DNA from: Pseudonocardia cypriaca
Lineage (GTDB): Bacteria > Actinomycetota > Actinomycetes > Mycobacteriales > Pseudonocardiaceae
Direction of reading: 5' to 3'
NCBI RefSeq assembly: GCF_006717045.1
Contig: NZ_VFPH01000002.1
Location: 1,550,001-1,614,000 of the forward strand
Length of the DNA stretch: 64,000 nt
Shown here piece after piece: positions 33,986-42,417 of the stretch. The notes under the pieces were generated by a model that saw only the letters and a program-made list of their open reading frames with translations, searched no databases and was not told where the DNA came from. The translations under genes and the position numbers were made by a program. Each line of letters opens with the position of its first letter. Positions within the stretch are counted from its first letter, which is position 1.

Positions 33986-34873
33986 ATGACGGCGGGCATC
34001 GCCTGGCGGCGCCGTCGCCTCGCCGCCGCCCGGTCCGCGCGCGCCTACCTGGCCCAGCCGCCCGGGGTGGCGGGCGCCGCGGTGCTGCTGCTGGTGCTGC
34101 TCGTGGCGCTCGCCGCGCCGCTGGTGGTGCCACCCGAGCAGCTGTCGGTCGTCGAAGCGACCGGCGGCGTGCTGGAACCCCCGAGCACCGCCTTCCCGCT
34201 GGGCACCGACGAGAACGGGCTGTCGGTACTGGCGCTCACGGTCACCGGTACGCGGATCTCGCTGCTGGTCGGGGTGGCCGCCGCCGTCCTGTCGGTGGTG
34301 ATCGGCACGGTGGTCGGGATGACCGCGGCGCACTTCGGCGGCTGGCTGTCCGCGGTGCTGCTGCGGCTCACCGACTTCTTCCTGGTGCTGCCGTCGCTGG
34401 TGCTCGCGATCGTGCTGTCCACCGTGCTGGAACGCGGCGTCCTGACGATCATCGTGGCGATCGGCGTGACGGCGTGGCCGTCCACGGCACGGCTGGTCCG
34501 CGCCCAGACGCTCACGATCGAGGCGCGACCGTTCATCGAGCGGGCGCAGGTGCTCGGCGGTGGGCACATGCACGTGCTCGGCAGGCACGTGCTCCCCGCG
34601 GTGCTGCCGCTGGTGCTGGCCAGCACCACCCTCGCGGTCGGCAGCGCGATCGTCGCCGAGTCGACGCTGTCGTTCCTCGGCCTCGGCGACCCCACCACGG
34701 TCTCCTGGGGCGGGATGCTCAAGTCGGCCCTCGACTCCGGGGCGATCACCGCGGGCGCGTGGTGGTACCTGCTGCCGCCCGGGCTCGCGATCGTGGTCGT
34801 GGTGCTGGGCTTCACGCTCGTCGGCCGGGCGCTGGAGATCGTCGTGAACCCGGCGCTGGCGGGCCGTCGATGA
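33986..34873 (+). CDS. ABC importer permease, DppC/OppC type
   Basis: 295 residues with about five to six TM segments. The coupling-loop EAA-like region is RPFIERAQVLGGGHMHVLGRHVLPAVLPLVLAS, followed by STLSFLGLGDPTTVSWGGML, diagnostic for the DppC family. The ATG at 33986 with GAAGGG upstream is chosen. A GTG at 33956 that overlaps the previous stop (GTGA) is in the same frame and would add 10 residues. The stop overlaps the ATPase start (ATGA). Confidence 0.93.
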   Translation: MTAGIAWRRRRLAAARSARAYLAQPPGVAGAAVLLLVLLVALAAPLVVPPEQLSVVEATGGVLEPPSTAFPLGTDENGLSVLALTVTGTRISLLVGVAAAVLSVVIGTVVGMTAAHFGGWLSAVLLRLTDFFLVLPSLVLAIVLSTVLERGVLTIIVAIGVTAWPSTARLVRAQTLTIEARPFIERAQVLGGGHMHVLGRHVLPAVLPLVLASTTLAVGSAIVAESTLSFLGLGDPTTVSWGGMLKSALDSGAITAGAWWYLLPPGLAIVVVVLGFTLVGRALEIVVNPALAGRR

Positions 34874-36489
34874 AGCCGCTGCTGGAGTACCGGGACCTCA
34901 CCGTCTCCTACCGCACCGCCCGCGGCGTCGAACCCGCCGTCCGCGGGGTGTCGCTCACCCTCGGGTCCGGCGAGACGCTGGGACTGGCCGGCGAGTCCGG
35001 GTGCGGCAAGTCCACGCTCGCGCTCGCCGCGTTGCGGCTGCTGCCCCGCACGGCGCAGGTCGGCGGGCAGGTGCTGGTGCGCGGCACCGACGTCGGGGCG
35101 CTGTCCTGGGGGCGGTTGCGCGCGCTGCGGTGGGCCGACGCCGCCATCGTGTTCCAGGGCGCGATGCACTCGCTCAACCCGGTGCAGCGGATCTCTGCGC
35201 AGATCGCCGAGCCGATCCGGCTGCACGAACCCGGCGCCACCGGTGTGGAGAAGCGGGTGGCGGACCTGCTGGAGCAGGTGGACCTGCCGGCCGCGCGAGC
35301 GTCGGCGTACCCGCACGAGCTGTCCGGCGGGCAGCGGCAGCGGGTCATGATCGCGATGGCGCTGGCGTGCGCGCCCGACCTGGTGATCGCCGACGAACCG
35401 ACGACCGCGCTGGACGTCGTCGTGCAGAAGCAGGTGCTCGACTTGCTGGCCGCGCTCGTCGCCGAGCGGGGCATCGGGCTGATGCTGATCAGCCACGACC
35501 TCTCGGTGCTGGCCGCGACGTGCCGGCGGGTCGCGGTGATGCAGGACGGCGTGGTGGTCGAGTCCGGGCCGTCCGAGCAGCTGCTCCGCCGACCGACCCA
35601 CCCGCACGCCCGGGCGCTCGCCGCGGCCTTCCCCGCCGTCGGCGACCCCGCGTCGCGCAAGGTCGAACCGGGCGCGCCGGACGATGGCCCCGTGCTGGCC
35701 GCGGAGCGGCTCACCGTCGACTTCCCGCTGCGCGGTGGCGGCACGCTGCGCGCGGTGGACGACGTGTCGCTCGAGCTGCGGCCCCGGGAGGTCGTCGCGC
35801 TCGTCGGCCAGTCCGGATCGGGCAAGACCACCCTCGCCCGCTGCCTGCTCGGCCTGCAGCGGCCCACCGCGGGCGAGGTGCGCTACGACGGGAGGCCGCT
35901 CCCCCGTTCCGGGCGGGACCTGCGCGAGTACCGCCGGCACGTGCAGCTCGTGCTGCAGGACCCGACGGGCGCGCTGAACCCGCGCCACAGCGTCCACGAG
36001 GCGGTGGCCGAGGGCGTGCGGGTGCACCGGCTGCCCGGCGACGAGCGCGAGCTCGTCGACGCCGCGCTGGAGCAGGCGGAGCTGCGCCCTCCCGACCGGT
36101 ACCGCCACGCCCTGCCGGGCGAGCTGTCCGGAGGCCAGCGGCAGCGGGTGGTGATCGCCGGAGCGCTGGCGCTGACACCGCGCTTCCTCGTGGCCGACGA
36201 GCCGGTGGCCTCGCTGGACGCGTCGGTGCGCGGAGAGATCCTCGCGCTCCTGCTGCGGCTGCGCTCGGACCCGGGCCTGGGCGCCCTGGTGATCACCCAC
36301 GACCTGGGGCTGGCGTGGACGATCGCCGACCGGGTGGTGGTGCTGCACCAGGGCCGGGTCGTGGAGGCGGGCCCGACGGAGCAGGTGCTGCTCGAACCAC
36401 GGCACGACTACACGAAACTGCTGCTCTCCGCCCTCCCAGCGAGCCCGGGTCCTCGCTGGGTGAGTCCGAACTCGATCAGTGGGTCATAG
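34870..36489 (+). CDS. Fused dual ATP-binding subunit of peptide-type ABC importer (DppD-DppF)
   Basis: 539 residues with two complete ABC cassettes in tandem. The first has Walker A GESGCGKST, signature LSGGQRQRV and Walker B LVIADEPTTALD. The second has Walker A GQSGSGKTT, signature LSGGQRQRV and Walker B FLVADEPVASLD. OppD/OppF are usually separate genes; fused versions are common in actinobacteria. It completes the importer. The next gene is convergent, and two identical 16-bp palindromes lie in the 132-bp gap. Confidence 0.95.
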   Translation: MKPLLEYRDLTVSYRTARGVEPAVRGVSLTLGSGETLGLAGESGCGKSTLALAALRLLPRTAQVGGQVLVRGTDVGALSWGRLRALRWADAAIVFQGAMHSLNPVQRISAQIAEPIRLHEPGATGVEKRVADLLEQVDLPAARASAYPHELSGGQRQRVMIAMALACAPDLVIADEPTTALDVVVQKQVLDLLAALVAERGIGLMLISHDLSVLAATCRRVAVMQDGVVVESGPSEQLLRRPTHPHARALAAAFPAVGDPASRKVEPGAPDDGPVLAAERLTVDFPLRGGGTLRAVDDVSLELRPREVVALVGQSGSGKTTLARCLLGLQRPTAGEVRYDGRPLPRSGRDLREYRRHVQLVLQDPTGALNPRHSVHEAVAEGVRVHRLPGDERELVDAALEQAELRPPDRYRHALPGELSGGQRQRVVIAGALALTPRFLVADEPVASLDASVRGEILALLLRLRSDPGLGALVITHDLGLAWTIADRVVVLHQGRVVEAGPTEQVLLEPRHDYTKLLLSALPASPGPRWVSPNSISGS

Positions 36490-36522
36490 GCGATCAGATC
36501 TGATTGACGTCGGGTTTCCGGC

Positions 36523-36538
36523 GCGTTCCGCGGAACGC
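36523..36538. repeat. HNH-associated palindrome, copy 1
   Basis: Perfect 16-bp palindrome GCGTTCCGCGGAACGC in the gap between convergent ABC ATPase and HNH genes. It is identical to the palindrome at 36599 and to the core at 38097. The 36490-36621 stretch holds these two copies and another 12-bp palindrome (ATCAGATCTGAT, 36493-36504), and no gene. Confidence 0.8.
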
Positions 36539-36598
36539 TCGAGGCGATCCGGGAAACAGAGTTTGCGTGCGCTGCCAGGTCTTTGAATCCTGTCGGGT

Positions 36599-36614
36599 GC
36601 GTTCCGCGGAACGC
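36599..36614. repeat. HNH-associated palindrome, copy 2
   Basis: The same perfect 16-bp palindrome GCGTTCCGCGGAACGC, 8 bp after the HNH gene's stop codon on its strand. It could act as part of a terminator or as a recognition site. Confidence 0.8.
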
Positions 36615-36621
36615 CCTGCCT

Positions 36622-38028
36622 TCAGGCTGCGGTCTTGACCCGCTGCGGTAGGAGGGCGTCCAGGATGGGTTCGGGGTCGAGCCGCTCGCCGTACCAGTCG
36701 GGGGTCAGGGTGGTGCGGTCGATGCGTAGCCGGGCTCGGGTGTTCATCTCGATCAGGTCCTCGGTGTTGCCGGTCAACGGGGCCGCGGCGGCCGGGATCG
36801 TCGTGCCGTCGGGCTGCAGGAACTCCCACCGCCCGGTCGAGCGCCGGATCCGGTAGCCGTGGTCGTGGATCACGGTGTGGTGGAAGGAGCAGATCAGGAT
36901 CAGGTTGTCGACATCGGTGGGGCCGCCGTGCAGCCAGTGCTGGATGTGGTGGGCGTGCAGGTGGCGGGTGTGGGTGCAGCCCGGAAACTGACAGCCCTCG
37001 CCGTCCCGGACGGTGAGCGCGGCGATCTGGGCCGGGGTGGCCAGGCGCCGGGACCGGCCCAGATACATCCGGTTGCCGGTGCGGTCGTTCAGCAGGACCT
37101 GCACGCGGGCGTCACACGCCAGGCGCTCCGCTGTCGACCTCGGCACCTCCGGGCCGCCCTGCAGGCGTGCTGCGCCGGTGCTGGCGTCGAGGTGCACGAT
37201 CACTCGCGCCTGGCCGCGCTCGACCACTGGCCCGGACTCCTGCTGTGGGGAGGCGTTGACCAGGGTGAGTAGGGCGTCGGCGCGGCGGGCGGCGACCCGA
37301 TTGGCGGTCGGGCCTGGCTCGTGTTCCCGGGCCTGCTGTTCCAGGTCCTCGGGTGGGGACGGGGCCGGGTGGGTGATGGGAGGGCGGGCCGGTATCTGGG
37401 CGTCGATCGCCGCGATCAGGGCGGCGCCGGCGTCGGACGTGAGGCGGGCGCGCAGGATCAGTGAGCCGTCCTCGTCCCATTGCCAGGTCAGGGATCGGCG
37501 GGCGCCGAGGTCCTCAGGTGGGGTGTGGCGGCGCCGGACCGCCCGGACGATGGTTTCGACGTGGCTGGCGGTGCCGTGCAGCGCCACGTTGAGCAGGACT
37601 TGTTCGGCGGTGGCCGGGTCGGCCACCGCGGTGTGGCGCCACTCGGAGGTGTCAGCGGCGATCTCGGCGGCGATCCGGGTCAGGGTCGCGGTGTCCGAGC
37701 CGGTGATCCGGGTGATCGCCCGCACCTTCGAGTAGGACAACCGGCCGGCGGCGAACGCCGCGCTGATCTGCGGCAGGTTCCGCAGGGCGTGCGCGACCCG
37801 CAGGTGCTCGGTGGCGGTGCGCAGGCTCATCCCGGCCCGCCAGGACAGCCAATGCGCACACGAGCGGATGCCGTCGCCGGCCCATCCGTTGCGGTGGTCG
37901 AACTCGGCCAACAGCTGCAGGAAGCGGCATTCCGCGGCGGCGATGTGCCCGGCCAATCCGAGCAGTTCCGACTCCAGATCCTGCAGGCGGATGTCCTGCA
38001 GCGGGGTGGGGAGCGAGATGACCGGCAC
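36622..38028 (-). CDS. DUF222/13E12-repeat HNH endonuclease
   Basis: 468 residues. The N-terminal DUF222 domain (about 15-290; AAECRFLQLLAEFDHR, GWAGDGIRSCAHWLSWRAGMSLRTA) is typical of the mycobacterial REP13E12 family. The C-terminal HNH nuclease reads CQFPGCTHTRHLHAHHIQHW, then GGPTDVDNLILICSFHHTVIH, with the catalytic His pair, Asn and zinc Cys present. A consensus LexA box lies 17-30 bp upstream of the ATG. In M. tuberculosis several 13E12 genes are LexA-regulated and the repeats serve as a phage (phiRv1) integration site. The function is unknown. Palindromes flank the gene on both sides. Confidence 0.92.
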   Translation of the reverse strand: MPVISLPTPLQDIRLQDLESELLGLAGHIAAAECRFLQLLAEFDHRNGWAGDGIRSCAHWLSWRAGMSLRTATEHLRVAHALRNLPQISAAFAAGRLSYSKVRAITRITGSDTATLTRIAAEIAADTSEWRHTAVADPATAEQVLLNVALHGTASHVETIVRAVRRRHTPPEDLGARRSLTWQWDEDGSLILRARLTSDAGAALIAAIDAQIPARPPITHPAPSPPEDLEQQAREHEPGPTANRVAARRADALLTLVNASPQQESGPVVERGQARVIVHLDASTGAARLQGGPEVPRSTAERLACDARVQVLLNDRTGNRMYLGRSRRLATPAQIAALTVRDGEGCQFPGCTHTRHLHAHHIQHWLHGGPTDVDNLILICSFHHTVIHDHGYRIRRSTGRWEFLQPDGTTIPAAAAPLTGNTEDLIEMNTRARLRIDRTTLTPDWYGERLDPEPILDALLPQRVKTAA

Positions 38029-38044
38029 GGAAACCTCCTGGACC

Positions 38045-38058
38045 CGAACGCGTGTTCG
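38045..38058 (-). promoter_or_regulatory. LexA-binding SOS box
   Basis: CGAACGCGTGTTCG fits the Gram-positive/mycobacterial SOS box CGAACNNNNGTTCG exactly. It lies 17-30 bp upstream of the DUF222-HNH start, close enough to overlap its promoter, so LexA repression with induction by DNA damage is predicted. Confidence 0.8.
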
Positions 38059-38089
38059 AGTCTCAGGGTGGCATGCGAGTCCGACAATT

Positions 38090-38119
38090 CCTGGTCGCGT
38101 TCCGCGGAACGCGACCAGG
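38090..38119. terminator. 30-bp perfect palindrome containing the HNH-associated core (copy 3)
   Basis: Perfect 30-bp palindrome from CCTGGTCGCG to its complement, centred on the GCGTTCCGCGGAACGC core (38097-38112). It lies 5 bp after the LD-carboxypeptidase stop and 61 bp before the HNH start. It could terminate the carboxypeptidase transcript. The identical core downstream of the HNH gene suggests a second role. Confidence 0.6.
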
Positions 38120-38124
38120 TCCGG

Positions 38125-39027
38125 TCATTGGAGCTGGACCGTGAGCGTCGCCGCGTCGGCGTCCAGCTCCACCTCGGCACCCAGCGGCACCGTCAGTTGG
38201 CCGCGGCAGTGCCCGAACCCGAACTCCGCAACCATCGGCACACCGAGCGGGACCAGCCGGTCCACCAGCACGTCCAGCACCGCCTGCTGCGGGCCGCAGT
38301 CCTGCCACGAACCGAGCACGATCCCCGCCGCCCCGTCGAACCAGCCTGCCCGCAGCAGGTGCGTGAGGAAGTGGTCGATGCGGTACGGCGCCTCGGTGAC
38401 GTCCTCCAGCAGCACGATCGCGCCGTCCGGCGGGGGTGGCACCGCGTCGACGCCGAGCGTCGAGACCACCAGGCTGAGCGTGCCGCCCGCGGTCGTGCCG
38501 GTCGCACGCCCGCCGACCAGCGTCGACGCCTGCGGCCCACCGCGCAGCACCGCCGGGGGGTCGAACAGTGCCCGGCGCAGGTGCTCCACGGCCTGCGGGT
38601 CGTGCACCGCGTCGGTGGCGACCATGGCGCCGAACAGCGTCACCACGCCGCACCGGGGGCCGAGCACGGAGTGCAGGGCGGTGATGTCGCTCGCCCCGAC
38701 GAACAGGCGGGGCGGCGCGGTTGACAGCTCGTCCCAGTCCAGCAGATCGAGGACGCGCAGCGCGCCGTAGCCGCCGCGCCCGCAGAGCACGGCCGCCACC
38801 TCCGGGTCGCACCAGGCGGCTCGCAGCTGCTCCGCCCGCGCGGCGTCGTCCGCTGCGAGGTAGGGCAGCCGGGGATGCCGGGTCGCCTCCACGGGGTCGA
38901 CGCGCAGGCCCCAGGAGCGCAGCAGGTCGAGGCCCGCGGTGAGCAGGTGCTGCGGGGGCGGGCCGGCCGGGAGCACGACCGCCACCCGGTCGCCGGGGCG
39001 CAGCGGCCGCGGCCAGGCACGGATCAT
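38125..39027 (-). CDS. LD-carboxypeptidase, peptidase family S66 (LdcA/MccF)
   Basis: 300-residue serine peptidase that in LdcA releases the terminal D-Ala from murein tetrapeptides during recycling; the MccF branch cleaves microcin C. The nucleophile Ser is in VGASDIT. The catalytic Glu/His regions are LLEDVTEAPYRIDHFL and EFGFGHC. The N-terminal motif is LRPGDRVAVVLPAG. Length fits the family. Most likely cytosolic, since no signal peptide is seen. Confidence 0.92.
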   Translation of the reverse strand: MIRAWPRPLRPGDRVAVVLPAGPPPQHLLTAGLDLLRSWGLRVDPVEATRHPRLPYLAADDAARAEQLRAAWCDPEVAAVLCGRGGYGALRVLDLLDWDELSTAPPRLFVGASDITALHSVLGPRCGVVTLFGAMVATDAVHDPQAVEHLRRALFDPPAVLRGGPQASTLVGGRATGTTAGGTLSLVVSTLGVDAVPPPPDGAIVLLEDVTEAPYRIDHFLTHLLRAGWFDGAAGIVLGSWQDCGPQQAVLDVLVDRLVPLGVPMVAEFGFGHCRGQLTVPLGAEVELDADAATLTVQLQ

Positions 39028-39132
39028 CGCCGCGGCCCGTGCGCGGCCTCACAGCCGGTTCCTGGAACGATCCAGAAGCTCCAGGCGATGTACCTACTGG
39101 AAACACCGAACAACACCTCGAAGGAGGACGGC

Positions 39133-39237
39133 ATGACCCCCACGCGCTTCACCAGCGCCGTCCGCCGGGCCCTGCGCGCACTCGACGCCTGGACCCTGGA
39201 CGTGTTCAACCCGCGCTACCCGACGCCGCGCGACTGA
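39133..39237 (+). CDS. Small ORF of 34 codons with near-perfect Shine-Dalgarno
   Basis: Encodes MTPTRFTSAVRRALRALDAW followed by 14 residues ending YPTPRD. AAGGAGG lies 5 nt before the ATG, the strongest ribosome-binding site noticed in the window, and 32 of 33 sense codons after the start end in G or C. The first half would form a basic amphipathic helix, and the end is Pro-rich. No family is recognised. It sits alone on the plus strand in the 233-bp gap between two minus-strand genes. Confidence 0.6.
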   Translation: MTPTRFTSAVRRALRALDAWTLDVFNPRYPTPRD

Positions 39238-39260
39238 GACCGACTCGCCGGGGCCATGCG

Positions 39261-39524
39261 CTACGCGCGCTGCCCCGGCGGCACCAGCGGCCGTAGGCGC
39301 ACCCACAGCACGAAGAACGCCGCGGCCACGAGCATCCCGAGGCCCGACCACAGGTTGATGGCGATGCCGCCCGCCTTCGCGAGCTCCGCATCGGTCGTGA
39401 AGAACAGGCCCATCACCGTCAGGATGGCCCCGTACACGCCGAACAGCACGGCGATGACCGTGCGCAGGTCGAACAGCTGCGACGCGGCACTCTCCGAAAT
39501 GGCGTGGTGCTCGTGCTCGCTCAC
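39261..39524 (-). CDS. Small two-TM membrane protein paired with SSS symporter
   Basis: 87 residues from GTG 39524. A His-rich N-terminus (SEHEHHAISE) precedes two TM helices (TVIAVLFGVYGAILTVMGLFF and NLWSGLGMLVAAAFFVLWV) and a short basic end. It lies 17 bp downstream of the sodium:solute symporter gene on the same strand. Small accessory membrane subunits are common next to SSS transporters (for example DUF3311 or DUF4212 types). This one was not assigned to a named family. Confidence 0.75.
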   Translation of the reverse strand: MSEHEHHAISESAASQLFDLRTVIAVLFGVYGAILTVMGLFFTTDAELAKAGGIAINLWSGLGMLVAAAFFVLWVRLRPLVPPGQRA

Positions 39525-39541
39525 GATGCTCCCCTCTCCGG

Positions 39542-41344
39542 TCAGGCGAAGATCAGGTACAGGACGACCGTGAGCGCGAGCACGATAGCGCCCATCACCA
39601 CCGGCGACTGCCACCATGCGCCCTCTTCCTCGTCCATCGCGGCGGGCACCTCCTCGATCGCCGCATGGCGGTGGGGCGCCTCGCGGTGCGCCGCCGTCGC
39701 CCCGGCCGCGGCCTCGCCCGCAGCGGACGGCGCGACCCGGACCTTCCCGCGGCCCACTCGTGGGGTGAGCGCCCACACCAGGCCGACGAGCTCCGAGTCC
39801 GGCTTGGGCGTGGTGAACTGCGAGACGATCACGGCGACCGCGATGCCGACCACGAACGCCGCACTCGCCCCCATGAACGATCCCGCCTGCGAGGACACCG
39901 CAATCACGCCAGTGCGCACCAGCGTGTCGACGATCACCGCGGCGATCGTGCCGGAGATCAGCCCGGTCCAGCCCGCGGTCCCGGTCATCCGCTTCCAGAA
40001 CAAGCCCAGGATGAAGATCGCGAACAGCGGCGCGTTGAAGAAGCTGAACAGCGCCTGGATGTAGTCCATCAGGTTCTCGAAGCTGCCCGCGATGTACGCG
40101 GTGCCGATCGCCAGCACGCAGCCGACCACCGTGACCGTGCGGCCGACCCGGAGGTAGTACTCGTCCGGCCGGCCGGGGCGGATCCAGTCCTGCCACAGGT
40201 CGTAGGTGAACACGGTGTTGAGCGAGCTGACGTTGGCTGCCATCCCGGCCATGAACGAGGCCAGCAGCCCGGCCAACGCGACCCCGAGGATCCCGTTCGG
40301 GAGCACCTCGTTCATGAGCAGCGACAGCGCGTTGTTGTAGGTGACGTCGGTGGGGCCGCCCTGCTTGAGCGTGGTCAGCTGCGGCACCAGCACCCCCGCG
40401 ATCATCCCGGGGATCACGATGACGAGCGGGATCAACGCCTTCGGGTACGCCGCGATGATCGGTGTGCGGCGGGCGGCCGACATGTTGCGGGCCGAGAGCG
40501 CGCGCTGCACCTCGGCGAAGTTGGTGGTCCAGTAGCCGAACGAGAGCACGAACCCGAGCCCGAAGACGATGCCGATCACCGAAAGGGCCGGGCTGGCGAT
40601 CTCGGTGAGCGAGGTCCCCGGCCAAGACGACACCTGCTCCGGTCCCGGCGGCAGGCCCACCACCCGTGCCTGCAGCCCGTCCCATCCGCCGACCCGCGCC
40701 AACCCGGCGACGGTGAGCGGGATCAGCAGGGCCAGGATGACGAAGAACTGCAGCACCTCGTTGTAGATCGCCGCGTTCAACCCGCCCAGGAAGGTGTAGC
40801 TGAGCACCACCAGCGCGGCCACCGGGATCGCGAGCGCGAGCGACCAGCCCAACAGCGCCTCGAGGATCAGGCCGAGCGCGTACAGGTTCACGCCTGCGAT
40901 GAGCACCGCCGCGAGCGCGAACGTGATGCCGTTGACCCGCTGCGTGGTCGCGTTGAACCGCATGAGCAGGAACTCGGGGACGCTGCGGGCCTTGCTGCCG
41001 TAGTAGAACGGCATCATCACGATGCCGAGGAAGACCATCGCCGGGATCGCGCCGATCCAGTAGTAGTGGAACGTGGCCACGCCGTACTGGGCGCCGTTGG
41101 CCATCATGCCGATCAGCTCGATCGCGCCCAGGTTCGCGGCGATGAACGCAAGGCCGGTGACCCACGCAGGCAATGCCCGCCCGGACAGCAGGAAGTCCAG
41201 GCTGGACGCGATCGACCGCCGGGCCAGCACACCGATGCCCAGCACCAGCACGAAGTAGAAGACGACGAAGACGTAGTCGATGAACGTCGTGTCCAGCCGC
41301 AGGTCTGTCTGCTGCGCGAGCACCAAAGTTCCAGGTCCCACCAC
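39542..41344 (-). CDS. Sodium:solute symporter (SSS family)
   Basis: 600 residues with about 13-14 TM helices. SSS features: DYVFVVFYFVLVLGIGVLARR, FLLSGRALPAWVTGLAFIAANLGAIELIGMMANGAQYG (unwound TM1 region), a conserved SVPEFLLMRFN, and LAGLLASFMAGMAANVSSLNTVFTYDLWQ (TM8, with the conserved Ser/Asn of the sodium site). The protein has a hydrophilic loop of about 70 residues before a last TM. The start is one of two adjacent GTG codons after GAGAGGGGG. Substrate unknown (sugar or organic acid). It is divergent from the sugar ABC importer. Confidence 0.92.
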   Translation of the reverse strand: MVGPGTLVLAQQTDLRLDTTFIDYVFVVFYFVLVLGIGVLARRSIASSLDFLLSGRALPAWVTGLAFIAANLGAIELIGMMANGAQYGVATFHYYWIGAIPAMVFLGIVMMPFYYGSKARSVPEFLLMRFNATTQRVNGITFALAAVLIAGVNLYALGLILEALLGWSLALAIPVAALVVLSYTFLGGLNAAIYNEVLQFFVILALLIPLTVAGLARVGGWDGLQARVVGLPPGPEQVSSWPGTSLTEIASPALSVIGIVFGLGFVLSFGYWTTNFAEVQRALSARNMSAARRTPIIAAYPKALIPLVIVIPGMIAGVLVPQLTTLKQGGPTDVTYNNALSLLMNEVLPNGILGVALAGLLASFMAGMAANVSSLNTVFTYDLWQDWIRPGRPDEYYLRVGRTVTVVGCVLAIGTAYIAGSFENLMDYIQALFSFFNAPLFAIFILGLFWKRMTGTAGWTGLISGTIAAVIVDTLVRTGVIAVSSQAGSFMGASAAFVVGIAVAVIVSQFTTPKPDSELVGLVWALTPRVGRGKVRVAPSAAGEAAAGATAAHREAPHRHAAIEEVPAAMDEEEGAWWQSPVVMGAIVLALTVVLYLIFA

Positions 41345-41517
41345 GGCCCCCTCTCTCGCTCCCGCCAGCACGCTCTGCGGATGATTCGCCGCTCTGCGCG
41401 ATCGCGCCACCCGAAGCGCCGCCACGTCCGTGGCATCGCATCCCGCGGATGAACACTTGCCTCCATACGCGCGCCGTGCCAACGTCTCGACGGCGTCCGA
41501 CGAGCGGGGGGAGTTCG

Positions 41518-42417
41518 ATGACGCGCGCGGTCGAACGTGTCACCGGGGCGCCCCCCGACCGGCCGCCACCGCCCACCCGCCGCAGGCGCGCCGACGCGTG
41601 GCCGCTCGTGCTCCCCGCTCTGCTGCCCGTGGCGCTGTTCAGCGTCTATCCGCTGGTGCAGGGCATGTACCTGGGCTTCACCGACGCCCGCGCGGGCCGG
41701 GGCGTCGTCACCCGGTTCACCGGCTTCGACAACTTCGCGCGGCTGCTGTCCGACGAGCTGTTCTGGTCCTCGTTCCGGATCGGGATCGTCTGGGCCGTCT
41801 CGGTCACCGTGCTGCAGTTCGTGGCGGGCCTCGGGCTCGCGCTGCTGCTGGATGCGCCCCTGCGCCTGCGGTGGCTGGCCCGCACGCTCGCGCTCGTGCC
41901 GTGGGCGATGCCGCCGGTGATCATCGCGATCATGTGGCGGCTGCTGCTCAACCCCAACCACGGCGCGCTGCCGGGAGGGGTCAACTGGCTGGGCGAGTTC
42001 TCCACCGCGCTGCCCGCCGTGATCGTGATCGGGGTGTGGGCGGGCATGCCGCAGACCACGATCACGCTGCTCGCCGGGCTCCAGACGATCGACCGCTCCC
42101 TGCACGAGGCCGCGGCGGTGGACGGTGCCGGCGCGTGGCTGCGGTTCCGGCACGTCACGCTGCCCGGGCTGCGGCCGGTGATCATCGCCATCACCACGCT
42201 CGACCTCATCTGGAACCTCAACTCGTTCGCGCTGGTCTACGTGCTCACCGCGGGCGGGCCCGGCGGGCAGACGATGCTGCCGATGCTCTTCGCCTACAAC
42301 GCGGCGTTCCGCTACGGCGAGTTCGGCTACGCATCGGCCATGGGCGACGTGCTGGTCGTGCTCGTCGTCGGGTTCCTGCTGTTCTACCTGCGCGGGCAGC
42401 TGCGGAGTGCGTCGTGA
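41518..42417 (+). CDS. Sugar ABC importer permease, MalF/UgpA type
   Basis: 299 residues with six TM helices. The start is ATG 41518 with GGGGGGAG 6 nt upstream; an in-frame ATG at 41449 is weaker. The EAA loop is HEAAAVDGAGAWLRFRHVTLPGLRPVI, the MalF signature that contacts the ATPase. No ATPase gene is in this operon, so a shared MsiK-like ATPase encoded elsewhere is likely, as is common in actinobacteria. Confidence 0.94.
   Translation: MTRAVERVTGAPPDRPPPPTRRRRADAWPLVLPALLPVALFSVYPLVQGMYLGFTDARAGRGVVTRFTGFDNFARLLSDELFWSSFRIGIVWAVSVTVLQFVAGLGLALLLDAPLRLRWLARTLALVPWAMPPVIIAIMWRLLLNPNHGALPGGVNWLGEFSTALPAVIVIGVWAGMPQTTITLLAGLQTIDRSLHEAAAVDGAGAWLRFRHVTLPGLRPVIIAITTLDLIWNLNSFALVYVLTAGGPGGQTMLPMLFAYNAAFRYGEFGYASAMGDVLVVLVVGFLLFYLRGQLRSAS

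Noticed and set aside
36523..36614. Palindromes GCGTTCCGCGGAACGC as LexA boxes
   Set aside because: They do not fit CGAACNNNNGTTCG; the arms run GTTCC...GGAAC in the opposite sense. Only 38045-38058 fits the SOS box.
36622..38028. HNH gene as an intein or group II intron-encoded protein
   Set aside because: It is a free-standing gene with its own DUF222 domain and SOS promoter; no host gene is split and no reverse transcriptase or splice motifs exist.
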